A stretch of DNA of 64,000 bases from an uncultured Desulfobacter sp. (GCF_963664415.1 NZ_OY761440.1:496001-560000), one strand, 5' to 3'. Numbered from the stretch's first letter, positions 8,326 to 17,703 are shown. The notes: a model not told the origin generated them from the letters alone. Translations and numbers: made by a program.

Positions 8326-10007
8326 GTAACTTCTCAATAAATCAGGGTTAGGAATTACGAAATTTGCTCTTCCATTTTTCTAACCATTAAATCCGAAAGG
8401 GAGGGGATGTTTCCTCGGGTCTCATTCCGATCTATCAGGTAATCCCAAAACGAAACCCCTAATTTCCGGCATGTCTTTTTAATACTTGTAAAGGTGTCTC
8501 GGCAGGCCCTTCCCGCAGAACTTCTGGTTGAGCCACTGATTTTTCGTTTTTTGACATATTCTCGGATATCGCTTTCGCTCAAATTATTATGCAATGGAAT
8601 ATCAGGCCTCTCAAGAACCAACAACAGCTCAGACTTGTTTTTGAGGATTCTGTTTAGGGCCAGGTCTAATGCTGCATAACCGGTTTTCTGGCCAAAAATA
8701 TTATCAAACCGCTTATTGAGGTCAAACTTTGCGCCACTTGTCGGGCCTTGCTGATATTTTTTTAAATCAGCGTATAAATCCCAGATATCGGACCGGACCG
8801 ACTCAATTTGATCCTTTCGTTTTTGTGTAAAACCGATTAATTTCTGGATTGTTCTTTCTGCATGGACCCAGCATAAAGCATGGGTCAGGATATTGAACTG
8901 ACCTGCATCATCACTGATTATGGCAAGATCCTGATTCCAGCCATGATCAAGGAGACTACCCAGAAGAGCCCCCTCAGTTGCAATCCTTTTGTGGCGTTTT
9001 TTACGGATTTTGTTCTGAAACAAAAATGATTTCCAGTTACGTTCAGTTGAAAAACACTGGTTTTGAAGTTTTTCCAGTTGGTACCTGGGAAGCCGCTGCT
9101 GTTTCATATATTCAATGGCAGCGTCGTTAATCACATAATCTTTATGGTTGCACCGCAATAACTGGAGGAAATTGATTCTGCTTTTGCTGTCGGTACTTTT
9201 AAACCAGGCGAAAAAATTATTACCGATATGGGTGCAGTAACCATTTTTCCCATTATGCCTGGCACCGGTATCATCCACATTAATATGGCTTGAAAATTTT
9301 AATCCTGCAGATAAAATTTCATCCTTTTCTGCATGATATTGATCTTTATTTTCGGTGATGATCGAATTGACCTGTCCACTTGAGATACTGATGCCATACT
9401 CTCGCAGTTGCTCAAGAATCAACGGTTGGGTAACATGGCCATGATAATATTGATACAATATAAAGGCTGTCAAAGTAGAACCAAAATGATTTTGAGAAAC
9501 ATGATCCGGCAACCCGCCGATAATATAGTCTCCGTTTGGGGTTTTATATCGGGCTCTACGATATCTGATGTTCCAGTTTCCTATAATGAGATCTTGGACG
9601 ATGAAATCCTGGTACCCTTTAAATTCACTGCCTTCAGGGATTAAGTCCGGCTGAACAATTTTGTCCTCATTAATTTCGAGTTGCTTTGTCTTTGATCTCT
9701 TTTGGGAGCCCGGTCGCTTTTTACCCTGAGTGTTTTTCCTTTTTATGGCTGTCTTCTTATCAAGATTTGACGGTTTGATTTTGGGTTTGCCCTTCTGGCC
9801 TTTTAATTCGGCAAGCTCATCTTTCAATTTTTGAATCATGTCCCCTTGTTGTTTGATATAGTCTATCAACTCTGAGATTATGGGAGATTCTTCATCTTTA
9901 GCCATTTTGAGTATTTGCCCGATCGTTTTCATGCAATGAATATAGTACACAAAAAGAACAATGTCTAGCGATTTTTTATTTTTCTCCCGCACTTATTGAG
10001 AAGTTAC
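8326..10007. mobile_element. complete IS66-type insertion sequence
   Basis: A 1682-bp element has matching ends: GTAACTTCTCAATAA at 8326-8340 and its reverse complement at 9993-10007. It is flanked by an exact 8-bp target duplication, GTCAAAAA (8318-8325 and 10008-10015). A GTAA terminus and 8-bp duplication are characteristic of the IS66 group. It carries a single transposase gene, as in the ISBst12-like branch that lacks tnpA and tnpB. The intact ends and gene suggest a recent insertion. Confidence 0.9.
8355..9932 (-). CDS. IS66-type transposase
   Basis: A transposase of about 525 residues. It begins with a coiled-coil-like segment (IISELIDYIKQQGDMIQKL), followed by a Lys-rich linker. Next come a zinc-binding/DNA-binding region and a DDE domain whose first Asp is in HINVDDTGARHNGK, a second acidic site near LAIISDDAGQF and the Glu in PLHNNLSESDIREYVKKRK. 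ATG 9932 is preferred to an in-frame start 60 bases upstream because the extra residues are hydrophobic and lie next to the IS end. It is the only gene of the element. Confidence 0.88.
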   Translation of the reverse strand: MKTIGQILKMAKDEESPIISELIDYIKQQGDMIQKLKDELAELKGQKGKPKIKPSNLDKKTAIKRKNTQGKKRPGSQKRSKTKQLEINEDKIVQPDLIPEGSEFKGYQDFIVQDLIIGNWNIRYRRARYKTPNGDYIIGGLPDHVSQNHFGSTLTAFILYQYYHGHVTQPLILEQLREYGISISSGQVNSIITENKDQYHAEKDEILSAGLKFSSHINVDDTGARHNGKNGYCTHIGNNFFAWFKSTDSKSRINFLQLLRCNHKDYVINDAAIEYMKQQRLPRYQLEKLQNQCFSTERNWKSFLFQNKIRKKRHKRIATEGALLGSLLDHGWNQDLAIISDDAGQFNILTHALCWVHAERTIQKLIGFTQKRKDQIESVRSDIWDLYADLKKYQQGPTSGAKFDLNKRFDNIFGQKTGYAALDLALNRILKNKSELLLVLERPDIPLHNNLSESDIREYVKKRKISGSTRSSAGRACRDTFTSIKKTCRKLGVSFWDYLIDRNETRGNIPSLSDLMVRKMEEQIS

Positions 10008-10124
10008 GTCAAAAAGACTTATCTTTCTGAAAACATTGATAAAATCATCATTATGTATTATTATTCTAAAATTGTATTTTAGAAATAATACGATGTGTTT
10101 ACAGAGACTTAAGCTGGAGATTAC

Positions 10125-10279
10125 ATGATCCGTATCAAAGATCACAAACAGCAAAAACTTTTCGATCCATGGGATCACTTAAACCCTAAGCGCCGCCGGA
10201 TGCTTGACGAGGGCTTGCCTGGTCTTTTCCGGGAACATCTGCTGAAAGAACTTCCTGCCCGTCAAATGCGGTCGCACTT
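10125..10279 (+). pseudogene. N-terminal fragment of an IS1182-like transposase
   Basis: The first 50 residues (MIRIKDHKQQKLFDPWDHL, then KRRRMLDEGLPGLFREHLL) match the start of IS1182-type transposases, which typically open with a FDPWxHLGPKRR block. The match stops at about 10279, where sequence related to the 5' end of group II intron A begins on the other strand. The rest of the transposase is missing. Confidence 0.6.
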
Positions 10280-10433
10280 CACAGTGGAATTCGGTACTTT
10301 GTCAGTTGGGTTTCATACCGTTGCCGGATGCACCGGGAACCGCATGCCACTGAGGGTACCGGCAGGGGAATGCCGGGTTTGGTCAGGACCGACAGGCCCG
10401 CCAAACAGCCAATAGTGCGACCTCGTGTCGCAC
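10280..10433 (-). other. 5' fragment of a group II intron related to intron A
   Basis: Read on the minus strand from 10433, the sequence starts GTGCGACACGA and keeps matching the 5' end of intron A (17703 downwards) at scattered positions, including a shared ACAA.GTACCGAAT block about 130 nt in. It stops against the IS1182 fragment. It is therefore a truncated intron start of about 150 nt with no reverse transcriptase. Confidence 0.45.
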
Positions 10434-10560
10434 CCGAACGGGGAGCTGAGGGGCCAGGCTTTTTAAACCCCAAAACTCCGATAAAAATTTAAGTTTTCCT
10501 GAACCGGACACTTCCGAAAAGGCCGCGCAATAAGCCTGGTCCCTCATACGGTTCCTCGGC
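10434..10560. repeat. imperfect palindrome P1 beside group II intron ends
   Basis: A stem with 14-bp arms (10448-10461 and 10532-10545, one mismatch) encloses a smaller structured region. The block CTTCCGAAAAG at 10511-10521 recurs in palindrome P2 at 17780-17790, and both palindromes end at a GTGCGACACGA intron start on the minus strand. Folding hairpins of this kind are used as 5' exon targets by IIC-type introns, either terminators or integron attC sites; which applies here is not settled. Confidence 0.5.
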
Positions 10561-11398
10561 TCAGATCCTTTTTAACGGATCGTCGACCGGACAGGCGACA
10601 CCCAGTCCGGCGCATAACTATGCTGCCCATGCAGTAGTCTGATTCATAGGACTATCTGCCCGCATTCTACTGCATTTGCGTTGACACGGTTTGTTGGCTC
10701 TGGGTCCATCCCATCTTTCCTTGCAATAGATCGTTATACCCTGCTTCTCCTTCCCTACAGTGGGTCGCTTTGGGTACCACTTCCCCACCTTCGCGTATCG
10801 GTTAAGTCCGATACATCGGTACTATGATCCACTAAGACTGCCAATTGGCCATCACGGGTTTGTTTGCTCTTAACTATCCGCCCCCGTTACCTTGCGTTGC
10901 CCTTCTTTTATGTTTGTGTCTCCGCCTGTGGCGGACTCATCTGCAGGCTCGGGTTCCATCCAGATGCCGGGATTTTGCCCCTTGGCTGGATCTCCTGATA
11001 CCGTTCTTCTTCTAAAAGGAACCAATTGGCTCTCCTCAGTTCCCGAGCCACCCCTTTGAGAACATGCCCTGGTCGAAGACTCCGGTGGTGACTTACAGGC
11101 TTGCCATAGCGTCTGTAAGTCTGCTGCCTTCCGTCACGCTGGAATGCGTCGGCTTTCCCCCCGCAATTGCAGGGTTTATCCTCATGGACCACAACTATAC
11201 ATTTTTCGGGGCTCAGTGCAGAGCCTGCAATCATGTTCCATCCAGCTTCAGACCTCCGTCTCCGGTTTTGCCTGTGGATTTCACTAATGAACTGATAGCG
11301 AAGCCTTGTTCATGTGGGACTTACACCCACGGGGTAACATTCTCGAATTTCATCCTCCTGTAAGGTTGAATCCCAACGATTCGGATTTATCTGGGCAC
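10561..11398 (-). mobile_element. group II intron E remnant without reverse transcriptase
   Basis: On the minus strand the sequence beginning GTGCCCAG at 11398 has the look of a group II intron domain I (a GTGTAAGTCCCAC stem and purine-rich loops). The stretch near 10740-10560 (AAGGAAAGATGGGATGGACCC, then a GAGCCGAGGAACC motif) resembles the region before the 3' end. No reverse transcriptase frame is present. Boundaries are approximate, and short frames inside this stretch are not considered genes. Confidence 0.4.
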
Positions 11399-11433
11399 GA
11401 CCAGCGTTTGGTTAGCCCCATACCTTCTCGATT

Positions 11434-12099
11434 CTACCATATTGCTGGAATCAACCGTTTTCGTTTTTGGGCAAATTCTGTATAGCCTTTGATTTTAAAA
11501 AGGATTTTTTCTTCTATTGTAATCCTCAAAATGATTGCTGGCACTAAAATCAATAAAAATACAGAGAGGGTAGCCCAATTAAAAAAATATGCAGATATTC
11601 CAATATTCGCGACAATCATCCCTGAATATGCTGGATGTCTTATGAATTTATACGGTCCGAAAGTCACAATTTGATGCTGAGATAGAGTGCGGACTCTATG
11701 GGAATAAAATTGTCCCAGTGTTTTGATGGCCCATAATCTATAACAGACACCAATAAAAAAAAGACTTATACCAGCGAAATGAAAGGCACTCATCTTTTGC
11801 CAAGCGGATGGAAAATAAAGGGCTGAAAGAATCGTTAGGGCTTGCCCCATTCCGTATAATTGACAGGTCATCAAGTCATATGTTTTTTTCCCTTCCGTAT
11901 TAACATCCTTTTTGGTAACCCGTAGCTCGGTTATCATCCACAAAAGGTACAAAATCACAAATGTGATATCCAAATATATGGGGTATTTATTTGGAGTTTG
12001 AAACAGACGATTAAGTCTGATGGCTGCAAATATAATTATCCCCGCAAATAAGATTATCCACATTATTAGTGGAGCAATATCTTTTTTTTTCGATAACAC
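11434..12099 (-). CDS. isoprenylcysteine carboxyl methyltransferase-like membrane protein
   Basis: A 221-residue membrane protein with five to six hydrophobic segments and the ICMT-type methyltransferase signature VTFGPYKFIRHPAYSG, followed by RITIEEKILFKIKGYTEFAQ and a short tail. The frame opens with GTG at 12099, with AAAGGAA about 13 bases upstream, so the start is not secure. The gene is squeezed between the 3' end of intron A (12146) and the 5' end of intron E (11398), and is the only non-mobile gene in a 15-kb stretch of mobile elements. The substrate is unknown. Confidence 0.78.
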   Translation of the reverse strand: MLSKKKDIAPLIMWIILFAGIIIFAAIRLNRLFQTPNKYPIYLDITFVILYLLWMITELRVTKKDVNTEGKKTYDLMTCQLYGMGQALTILSALYFPSAWQKMSAFHFAGISLFFIGVCYRLWAIKTLGQFYSHRVRTLSQHQIVTFGPYKFIRHPAYSGMIVANIGISAYFFNWATLSVFLLILVPAIILRITIEEKILFKIKGYTEFAQKRKRLIPAIW

Positions 12100-12266
12100 C
12101 GATGCCAGATTCCTTTTTAAATTAAGTCTCGTTCAATATTACAGGATCGGGTAGGTCAGGGGCCTTGCAACCCCTTTCCCCCCTAAGAACCGTACGTGAC
12201 AGTTTCCCGTCATACGGCTCAAGCGTTTATAAAGGACGACCTTGTGGGACGCCCCGGCTGTTTACC

Positions 12267-12940
12267 TCATGCAGCTTGCTTTTGGCGGTGCTCCCTGGCC
12301 GATAACGACGGGAGTAACCGTGAATCCTTTTGATTCCGTCTACGCCAGAAATAATAACTGTATTCGGGATCATATGGATTTGCATCTGCTTTGATTTTGA
12401 TATATCGTTTTATTCCTAATGAGCTTAGGTGAATGACGTGATAACTGCAAGGCCCTTTCTTATTTCGGCTCTTGACAGTGAATATCCACTTGCGTTTTCC
12501 GTCAGTCCAGTAACGGTTTTTCAACCATTTTGAGGATTTCTTCCGGTGACGCTTTTTAATCATTCTCCATAGCTGTTCGTAAACAAACGTATCAATAAGA
12601 GAAAATGTTTCCGATGAGACTACGTGCCGGTGATAGTTTCCCCAACCCCGGAGGGTTTGGTTTAACTTTTTGACCAATGGTTCCAATGGACCGCCGACAT
12701 GTTTATGGATCAGTTCACTGAGCTTTTCTTTAAGGGCGAGAACTCCCTTCTTTGCCGGGGTGATGTGCAGCACATTTCCGGTTTTTCGAAAAGTTTGGCC
12801 AAGGAACGTAAATCCATCTGTTATATGCGTGATCATGGTCTTTTCTTCAGATAATGACAGACCACGTTCAGTTAGAAACGCTTCGACTGCTGGTTTGACC
12901 TGATCTTCAAGCAGGCGTTTGGACTTGCCTGTGACGATAA
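12267..12940 (-). pseudogene. ltrA: intron A reverse transcriptase, C-terminal part
   Basis: Coding resumes right after intron B with IVTGKSKRLLEDQ, which directly follows YADDF in intact relatives. It continues through the palm end (FTFLGQTFRK), thumb/maturase region (GWGNYHRHVVSSETF) and an endonuclease-like tail (YDPEYSYYFWRRRNQ) to the stop at 12267. Upstream residues in the same frame (to 13079) are intron B RNA and not part of the protein. Joined to 14807-15020 and 16453-17066 it makes a complete group II intron protein of normal layout. Confidence 0.85.
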
Positions 12941-14806
12941 GTCGAGTAGCCCGAGGGAACCGCCCCCTCAGGCTCTCACAGAATCGGACGTGAACGTCTC
13001 CGCTCATCCGGCTCCTATTGACCAGCCTATGCATAGAGCAATCGCCAATGGGCAAACAAATTTGGCTGTCTTCGTGCAATTCGTTCCAGCCATTGACTTG
13101 CCCTTCTTCGATGTCCTCTAAAACGTTTGTATTTCCTTGTTGCCCAAATCACCAATCGGCGATCAAGACACCTTAAGGCCGGGTATAACGCAGATTTATA
13201 AAACCTGCCATAATAGTTAATCCAGCCTTGAATGACAGGATTGAACATTTGGGCTAAATCCTCCAGGCTCTTGTCGCTGCGCCTGGGCCAATTCCACTTT
13301 CGTGAGGTTTGTCGAATTGCTTTTGCTGCTTTATTGCTTATGGCAGGAGAGAAATTAATGAAGAATTTTCCCCATCGGCTTTTTGATCTTCGAGCACGAA
13401 AAGTATAACCCAGAAAATCAAAGCTTGTCAGGGAATAATCCTTTTGCCGGTCTGTATCCTTGCAGTAGACGATTTTTGTCTTTTCCGGATGCAGTTCCAG
13501 CCCCACACTCTCCATTCGCTCGTTCAGCTTTCTCAGCAAATATTCTGCCTGGGCAAGGCTTTTACAATGGCAGACTGCATCATCCGCATAGCGTTCAAAC
13601 GGTATGGTCGGATATTCCCTCTCCATCCAGTTGTCGAATGCATAATGCAAAAAGAGATTAGCCAGCAAGGGACTGATAACACCGCCTTGCGGGGTTCCCT
13701 TCTTTGGATAGAATAGTGTGCGATCTGTCATCATCACCGGGGCTTTCAGCCACCGTTCTATATACAGAATCACCCACTTGATATCCGTGTGATACCGAAC
13801 TGCTCTCATCAAAAGATCATGATCAATATTATCGAAAAAGCCTTTAATATCAAGATCCAATACCCAGTCATACTCCCAACAATTCTTCCGGGCTTTGCCG
13901 ACTGCATCCAAGGCAGATTTCCCTGGTCGATAGCCATAAGAATCCGGATGGAAATGTTTTTCCAGTTCCGGCTCCAATTGCTGCTTGACTATCTGTTGAG
14001 CGATTCTGTCCGACACTGTCGGTATTCCCAGCGGTCTCATTCGACCGTCTCCCTTGGGTATTTCCACCCTCAGTACCGGAGGGGGGAAATAACTGCCCGA
14101 GGACATCCGATTCCAGAGCTTGTATAGATTGTCCTTTAAGCTGAACTCAAACCCTTCTATTGACTGTCCATCAAATCCGGCAGCCCCTTTGTTGGCTTTA
14201 ACCCGTTCATATGCCTCCACTACTTCGGATTTAGGAATACAAAACGGCTTTGCTTGGTTCAATCCAATCCTCCTGTTTCCAGTTGTTTTCTTTACTTCAA
14301 GCTGGTCAATGCTTCCCCTTCGCTCCAATTCCATTACAGAATCTTCATCACTACTACGGGTCGCTCCGCCCCTGTGCCCTGCATCGGTACTCTCATACTT
14401 ACGGGTCCTCCGCTTGTATTTCTCCCTTAGCATCAGGGCGACAGGTTCCCACGTTCCACACAAAAGCCTGTACCAAGTTCACGCCACCTTTATGCCGGAG
14501 GCCGCCCGGCCAGTAAACAGGTAACCGCCGAACTTATCCCGGGTTAACGACTACCCCCCGGTTTTGACCTCATCCCTACGCTTTCGACACTTCAATAGTG
14601 ATTCACTTGCGTTCGTCTCCTTGGAACCTACCTGACAAGATCTTGTCCTGCCTTTTCCGTAACGCTCACCACCCCAGCTCTTAACCGGCGCAGCTTACGG
14701 TGGTTTGAAGCCTCCACCTGTATGGCGGCTTCGAGGGGCCTTCCCTCATCTTTTGTGCAGCATGGCTGCACTGTTTATTGCAACAGTGTCTGCCTTCGTG
14801 GCACAC
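12941..14806 (-). mobile_element. group II intron B, complete, inside the intron A YADD motif
   Basis: The 1866-bp intron runs on the minus strand from GTGTGCCACG (14806) to GCTACTCGAC (12941). It has a readable 34-nt domain V at 12981-13014 (GAGCCGGATGA ... CACGTCCGATTC), a domain VI stem and its own reverse transcriptase. The 5' exon ends GATGATT and the 3' exon starts TTATCGTCACAGG; joining them gives D-D-F-I-V-T-G in frame, the expected continuation of the intron A catalytic motif. This fixes both boundaries to the base. The element looks intact and may be able to splice. Confidence 0.9.
13027..14262 (-). CDS. ltrA: group II intron B reverse transcriptase/maturase
   Basis: A reverse transcriptase of about 411 residues with the usual order of motifs: KPFCIPKSEVVEAYERVKANKG, IPKGDGRMRPLGIPTV, DLDIKGFFDNIDHDLL (first catalytic Asp), KKGTPQGGVISPLLANL, RYADDAVCHC (catalytic pair), FDFLGYTFR, then a maturase region ending RRASQWLERIARRQP. 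It has no HNH endonuclease tail. The TTG at 14262 is preferred because AGGAGG lies six bases upstream and the homologous intron C protein starts at the same place; in-frame ATGs exist at 14334 and 14463. It probably serves splicing and mobility of intron B. Confidence 0.88.
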   Translation of the reverse strand: MNQAKPFCIPKSEVVEAYERVKANKGAAGFDGQSIEGFEFSLKDNLYKLWNRMSSGSYFPPPVLRVEIPKGDGRMRPLGIPTVSDRIAQQIVKQQLEPELEKHFHPDSYGYRPGKSALDAVGKARKNCWEYDWVLDLDIKGFFDNIDHDLLMRAVRYHTDIKWVILYIERWLKAPVMMTDRTLFYPKKGTPQGGVISPLLANLFLHYAFDNWMEREYPTIPFERYADDAVCHCKSLAQAEYLLRKLNERMESVGLELHPEKTKIVYCKDTDRQKDYSLTSFDFLGYTFRARRSKSRWGKFFINFSPAISNKAAKAIRQTSRKWNWPRRSDKSLEDLAQMFNPVIQGWINYYGRFYKSALYPALRCLDRRLVIWATRKYKRFRGHRRRASQWLERIARRQPNLFAHWRLLYA

Positions 14807-15020
14807 AATCATCTGCATATCGAACGAAATTAACTCTACATCGACGGGGAACTGCATCATGCACGGCTTTTTCCAGCCCGTCGAGGGTTAAATTCGACAA
14901 GGTGGGACTGATAATCCCGCCCTGTGGGGTTCCTTTGCGCGAGGGGTATAGCTTGCCGTCTTCCACATACCCTGCCGTCAACCACTTTTTAAGAATGACT
15001 TTATCCATAGGGATATTTTC
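14807..15020 (-). pseudogene. ltrA: intron A reverse transcriptase, middle part
   Basis: The middle portion reads PMDKVILKKWLTAGYVEDGK, then RKGTPQGGIISPTLSNLTL and VNFVRYADD, where intron B interrupts it. At its upstream end it adjoins the IS at 15021, and the codons GAA AAT ATC CCT ATG GAT run on from the N-terminal part once the IS and one target copy are removed. It contains the template-binding and catalytic motifs of the palm but cannot fold alone. Confidence 0.88.
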
Positions 15021-15145
15021 CTGATTATAACGGATTTAGGGGAACAGCGACCAAAAAAGATCTAATCATTGGGAGGATGAAAAAACTTTATTTGTAACCT
15101 ATTGAAATTAAAAGAGATTTCGGCTAGACTTTTTGCTAATAATTT

Positions 15146-15191
15146 CATATAGTTAGAGACCAAACCCGCCAAGGAGGTCTCTAACTATATG
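15146..15191 (+). promoter_or_regulatory. hairpin hiding the transposase start codon
   Basis: A perfect 16-bp stem (15146-15161 with 15176-15191) encloses a 14-base loop. The ribosome-binding sequence AAGGAGG (15171-15177) lies across the loop and the top of the stem, and the ATG at 15189-15191 is fully paired at its base. A transcript reading in from outside would fold the hairpin and block initiation, a device known from IS10 and IS50 transposase genes. Confidence 0.7.
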
Positions 15192-16448
15192 TGGGAAACA
15201 GATACAAAATCCACAACCCGAAACCATAGAACCATATGTGTGCCCTTTTCTCAAGATGCTTATAACGACATTGTTCAAAATCCTGATAAATTTCGGAACT
15301 GTCTCGATGAAAAAATTAAGCTTTTCCCGGAACTATTTCCAGCTGATATTTTCCAAGAAGGATATCTAATGAAAGATATCTATCACTCAAAAAAAATGTC
15401 GATTCCTATTAGGCGAATCGAGATGGCCGGCATTGCTTATACAGTGCGCCCTTCCTTTGTGACGCCCTATCTTACTGGTTTGGTTGACGAGGTTGAAAAA
15501 GCCCTTTTCATGCGAAAATTCAATGTGCCCTTCTGGGCACTGAGCCACATTTTCGGTAAAAATCCAATGTATTGGTACCGGATTGAACAGTCACTTGGTC
15601 GCAATAGTATTGTTGGAACAACCGTCCGGCAATCAGGCGACATTCCCCAACATCTTGCGGCGGATGAGAAGCACACCCGGATTCTGGGAGAAAAAACGTA
15701 TGTGGCAACAACTGTTGGAAATGGCTGTATTCTTGGAGTTTCTGTTGCTCAAAATGCTGGAAAGCAAGCCTTGACCGAAGCATATCAATTTTATCGGGAT
15801 GAGGCCCAATGCCTACAGCCTGAATATTCGCCGGAGACTGTCAATATGGATGGATGGAAAGCTACCCGGCAGGCATGGAAAAGCCTTTTTCCATCGGTAG
15901 CCATCGTTTGTTGTTTTCTGCATGTATTCATAAAAATTCGTGATCGGGCGAAGAAAAAACACAGAGACATTTTTGATGAAACAGCATCAAAGCTATGGGA
16001 TTGTTATCGGGCTGAAAGCAAAATATCATTTTCACAGCGAATCAGAAGGTTGATCGAATGGTGCAAAAAGCAAGATACCCCGAATGTTATATCAGACCCC
16101 ATAAAAAAATTACGGGAAAATATTGTTTCATACAGAAATGCCTATGACCATCCCAAGGCACACAGAACGAGTAATATGATTGACAGATTGATGCAAAGAA
16201 TGGATCGTCACCTGTTCAGCACTCAGTATTTTCATGGATCAATGGATGCAGCGCAACTGAGTATTCGAGGATGGGCACTTATTCATAATTTTGCTCCTTA
16301 CAACCCAGAGACAGTCAAAAGGCATAACGGCTTCAAAAGCCCAGCTGAAAGGCTGAATCATTTTAAATATCACGACAACTGGTTGCACAACCTTTACATT
16401 TCGGCTTCTTTTGGGGGGTATCGAAGCCCTCCCCAAAATCCGATATAA
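15189..16448 (+). CDS. transposase of the IS at 15021-16452
   Basis: A 419-residue transposase with probable DDE-type chemistry. Candidate acidic residues are D in HLAADEKHTRILG and D in VNMDGWKATRQAW; a candidate Glu lies in the C-terminal third near NPETVKRHNGFKSPAERLNHF. The C-terminal region (HRTSNMIDRLMQRMDRHLF, then WALIHNFAPYNP) resembles the end of MULE/IS256-like or ISL3-like enzymes. It fills most of the element and ends four bases before its right end. The start is the ATG inside the hairpin at 15146-15191. Confidence 0.8.
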   Translation: MWETDTKSTTRNHRTICVPFSQDAYNDIVQNPDKFRNCLDEKIKLFPELFPADIFQEGYLMKDIYHSKKMSIPIRRIEMAGIAYTVRPSFVTPYLTGLVDEVEKALFMRKFNVPFWALSHIFGKNPMYWYRIEQSLGRNSIVGTTVRQSGDIPQHLAADEKHTRILGEKTYVATTVGNGCILGVSVAQNAGKQALTEAYQFYRDEAQCLQPEYSPETVNMDGWKATRQAWKSLFPSVAIVCCFLHVFIKIRDRAKKKHRDIFDETASKLWDCYRAESKISFSQRIRRLIEWCKKQDTPNVISDPIKKLRENIVSYRNAYDHPKAHRTSNMIDRLMQRMDRHLFSTQYFHGSMDAAQLSIRGWALIHNFAPYNPETVKRHNGFKSPAERLNHFKYHDNWLHNLYISASFGGYRSPPQNPI

Positions 16449-16452
16449 TCAG

Positions 16453-17066
16453 ATATTTTCCAACATCCATTCCTGGCTGATGTTGTCATAACACCCTTTG
16501 ATATCCGCTTCCAATATCCATGTAGCCGAATTAGGCTTGGAGAGTGCATTGAACGCTGCTGCAATTGCATCTGCACAGCTGCGGCCTTCACGGAAGCCGT
16601 AAGAATTACGGTCTCCTATGGTTTCCGCTACTGGGGCTAAAGCTAATTTAAACAGCGCCTGCATAGCTCTGCAGAGTATTGTAGGAATACTTAACGGACG
16701 TTTTTTACCATTCTTTTTGGGGATGTAAATTCGCCTTAGTGGTTGCGGTCTATAACCTCGTCTTTGCAGGCTGAAAACAGCCTCCCATTTGGCTCTGGCT
16801 CCTTTCCATAAGGTGCCATCTACGCCTGGAGTTTTTTTCCCTTTATTTGAGGTCACTCGTTTGACAGCCAAGGCCTTGGCGTAGAACGAATGAGTAAGTA
16901 AGTATTGCAGGGCTTTGACCTTGCCCCATCTTTTTTCCTTTACAGCCTTTGCGATACGCATTTGCAGCCTTCTAACTTCGGCTCGGGCTTTTTTCCAATC
17001 AATGGATGCCCATTTCTTAGCAGAGTCGACAGGTGCACCAGCCGAGGCCGTCATTTGCTTTCCCAT
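16453..17066 (-). pseudogene. ltrA: intron A reverse transcriptase, N-terminal part
   Basis: The N-terminal third has a leader (MGKQMTASAGAPVDSAKKW), the RT0-RT2 region (KGKKTPGVDG, IPKKNGKKRPLSIPTILCRAM), and SYGFREGRSCADAI followed by EADIKGCYDNIS, which holds the first catalytic Asp. Coding is cut after WMLENI by the IS at 15021-16452 and would stop at once in IS sequence. The layout is that of a standard group II intron protein. The 5' untranslated intron RNA lies between 17067 and 17703. Confidence 0.85.
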
Positions 17067-17703
17067 CTTAAGCGGTTCTCCAAACTCTCTCGCAAGTCAA
17101 CACCAATCGGACGTCTGCACGCATGTCTCCAAAACCGAAGGTTTTGGGTTTTACGTGAGCCATGTTTCATGCTCTATCCGTTTCATTACAAAACGGCATT
17201 TGCTTTTTCCGAATTCTTACTGCTGCCCCTCCACAGGCTTGCCTTGCGGTTAGCTTTCCATGCATTGCACATGGGGAGTGACAACGTTTCCACGTTCTAC
17301 ATGATTGCTCTTTATGGACAACTTAGGCAGGCCTTTACGCCGATGAAACTACGATCCCGTGCAAGCAGTTAGCAGACTTGCATCCTGTTCATGTATACAA
17401 ACGCAGGGAAGTATACATATAACCTGTTAATCCCAGTAGGTTAGGCGCTCACTGACGGCGCTTAAAGCTCTTCGATTAATCTTGCCATATTGTCCGACCC
17501 TAGCCCTTAACCGGATGGGATTTCCGGAGGGGTTCTCCTGTCACCATTCAAACCCGATTCGGTACATTGTTGGTGAGGCTTCGCACCCCGTCAACAGCGC
17601 AACGGTAGCACGCTCACATAGGGAATCGGTGGAGATACACCGAGTATATTCAGTGTCTTACATTTACCTCCTATACATACAATCATGCAACATCGTGTCG
17701 CAC

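Larger units (their letters stand above)
15021..16452. mobile_element. IS element inserted in the intron A reverse transcriptase gene
   Basis: A 1432-bp element has terminal inverted repeats beginning CTGATTATAACGGATTT on the left and CTGATTATATCGGATTT on the right. It is flanked by an exact 8-bp duplication, ATATTTTC (15013-15020 and 16453-16460). Excision of the element and one copy restores the host codons W-M-L-E-N-I-P-M-D-K. It carries one transposase gene. The family could not be assigned from memory; the 8-bp duplication would be compatible with IS256 or ISL3 relatives. Confidence 0.9.
12146..17703 (-). mobile_element. group II intron A, interrupted by an IS and by intron B
   Basis: The intron runs on the minus strand from GTGCGACACG at 17703 to ...CTACCCGAT at 12146. 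A 34-nt domain V is readable at 12187-12220 (GAGCCGTATGA ... ACGTACGGTTC), followed by a domain VI stem with a bulged A. Its reverse transcriptase gene is split into three parts by the IS at 15021-16452 and by intron B at 12941-14806. Without these the intron would be about 2.25 kb, a normal length. It cannot now make its own full-length maturase unless intron B splices and the IS is lost. Confidence 0.85.

Noticed and set aside
10908..11363. Short frames on both strands inside the intron E remnant
   Set aside because: They overlap each other and lie in structured intron RNA.
12941..13079. Upstream extension of the intron A C-terminal frame
   Set aside because: These codons belong to intron B RNA, including domain V, and are not homologous to reverse transcriptases.
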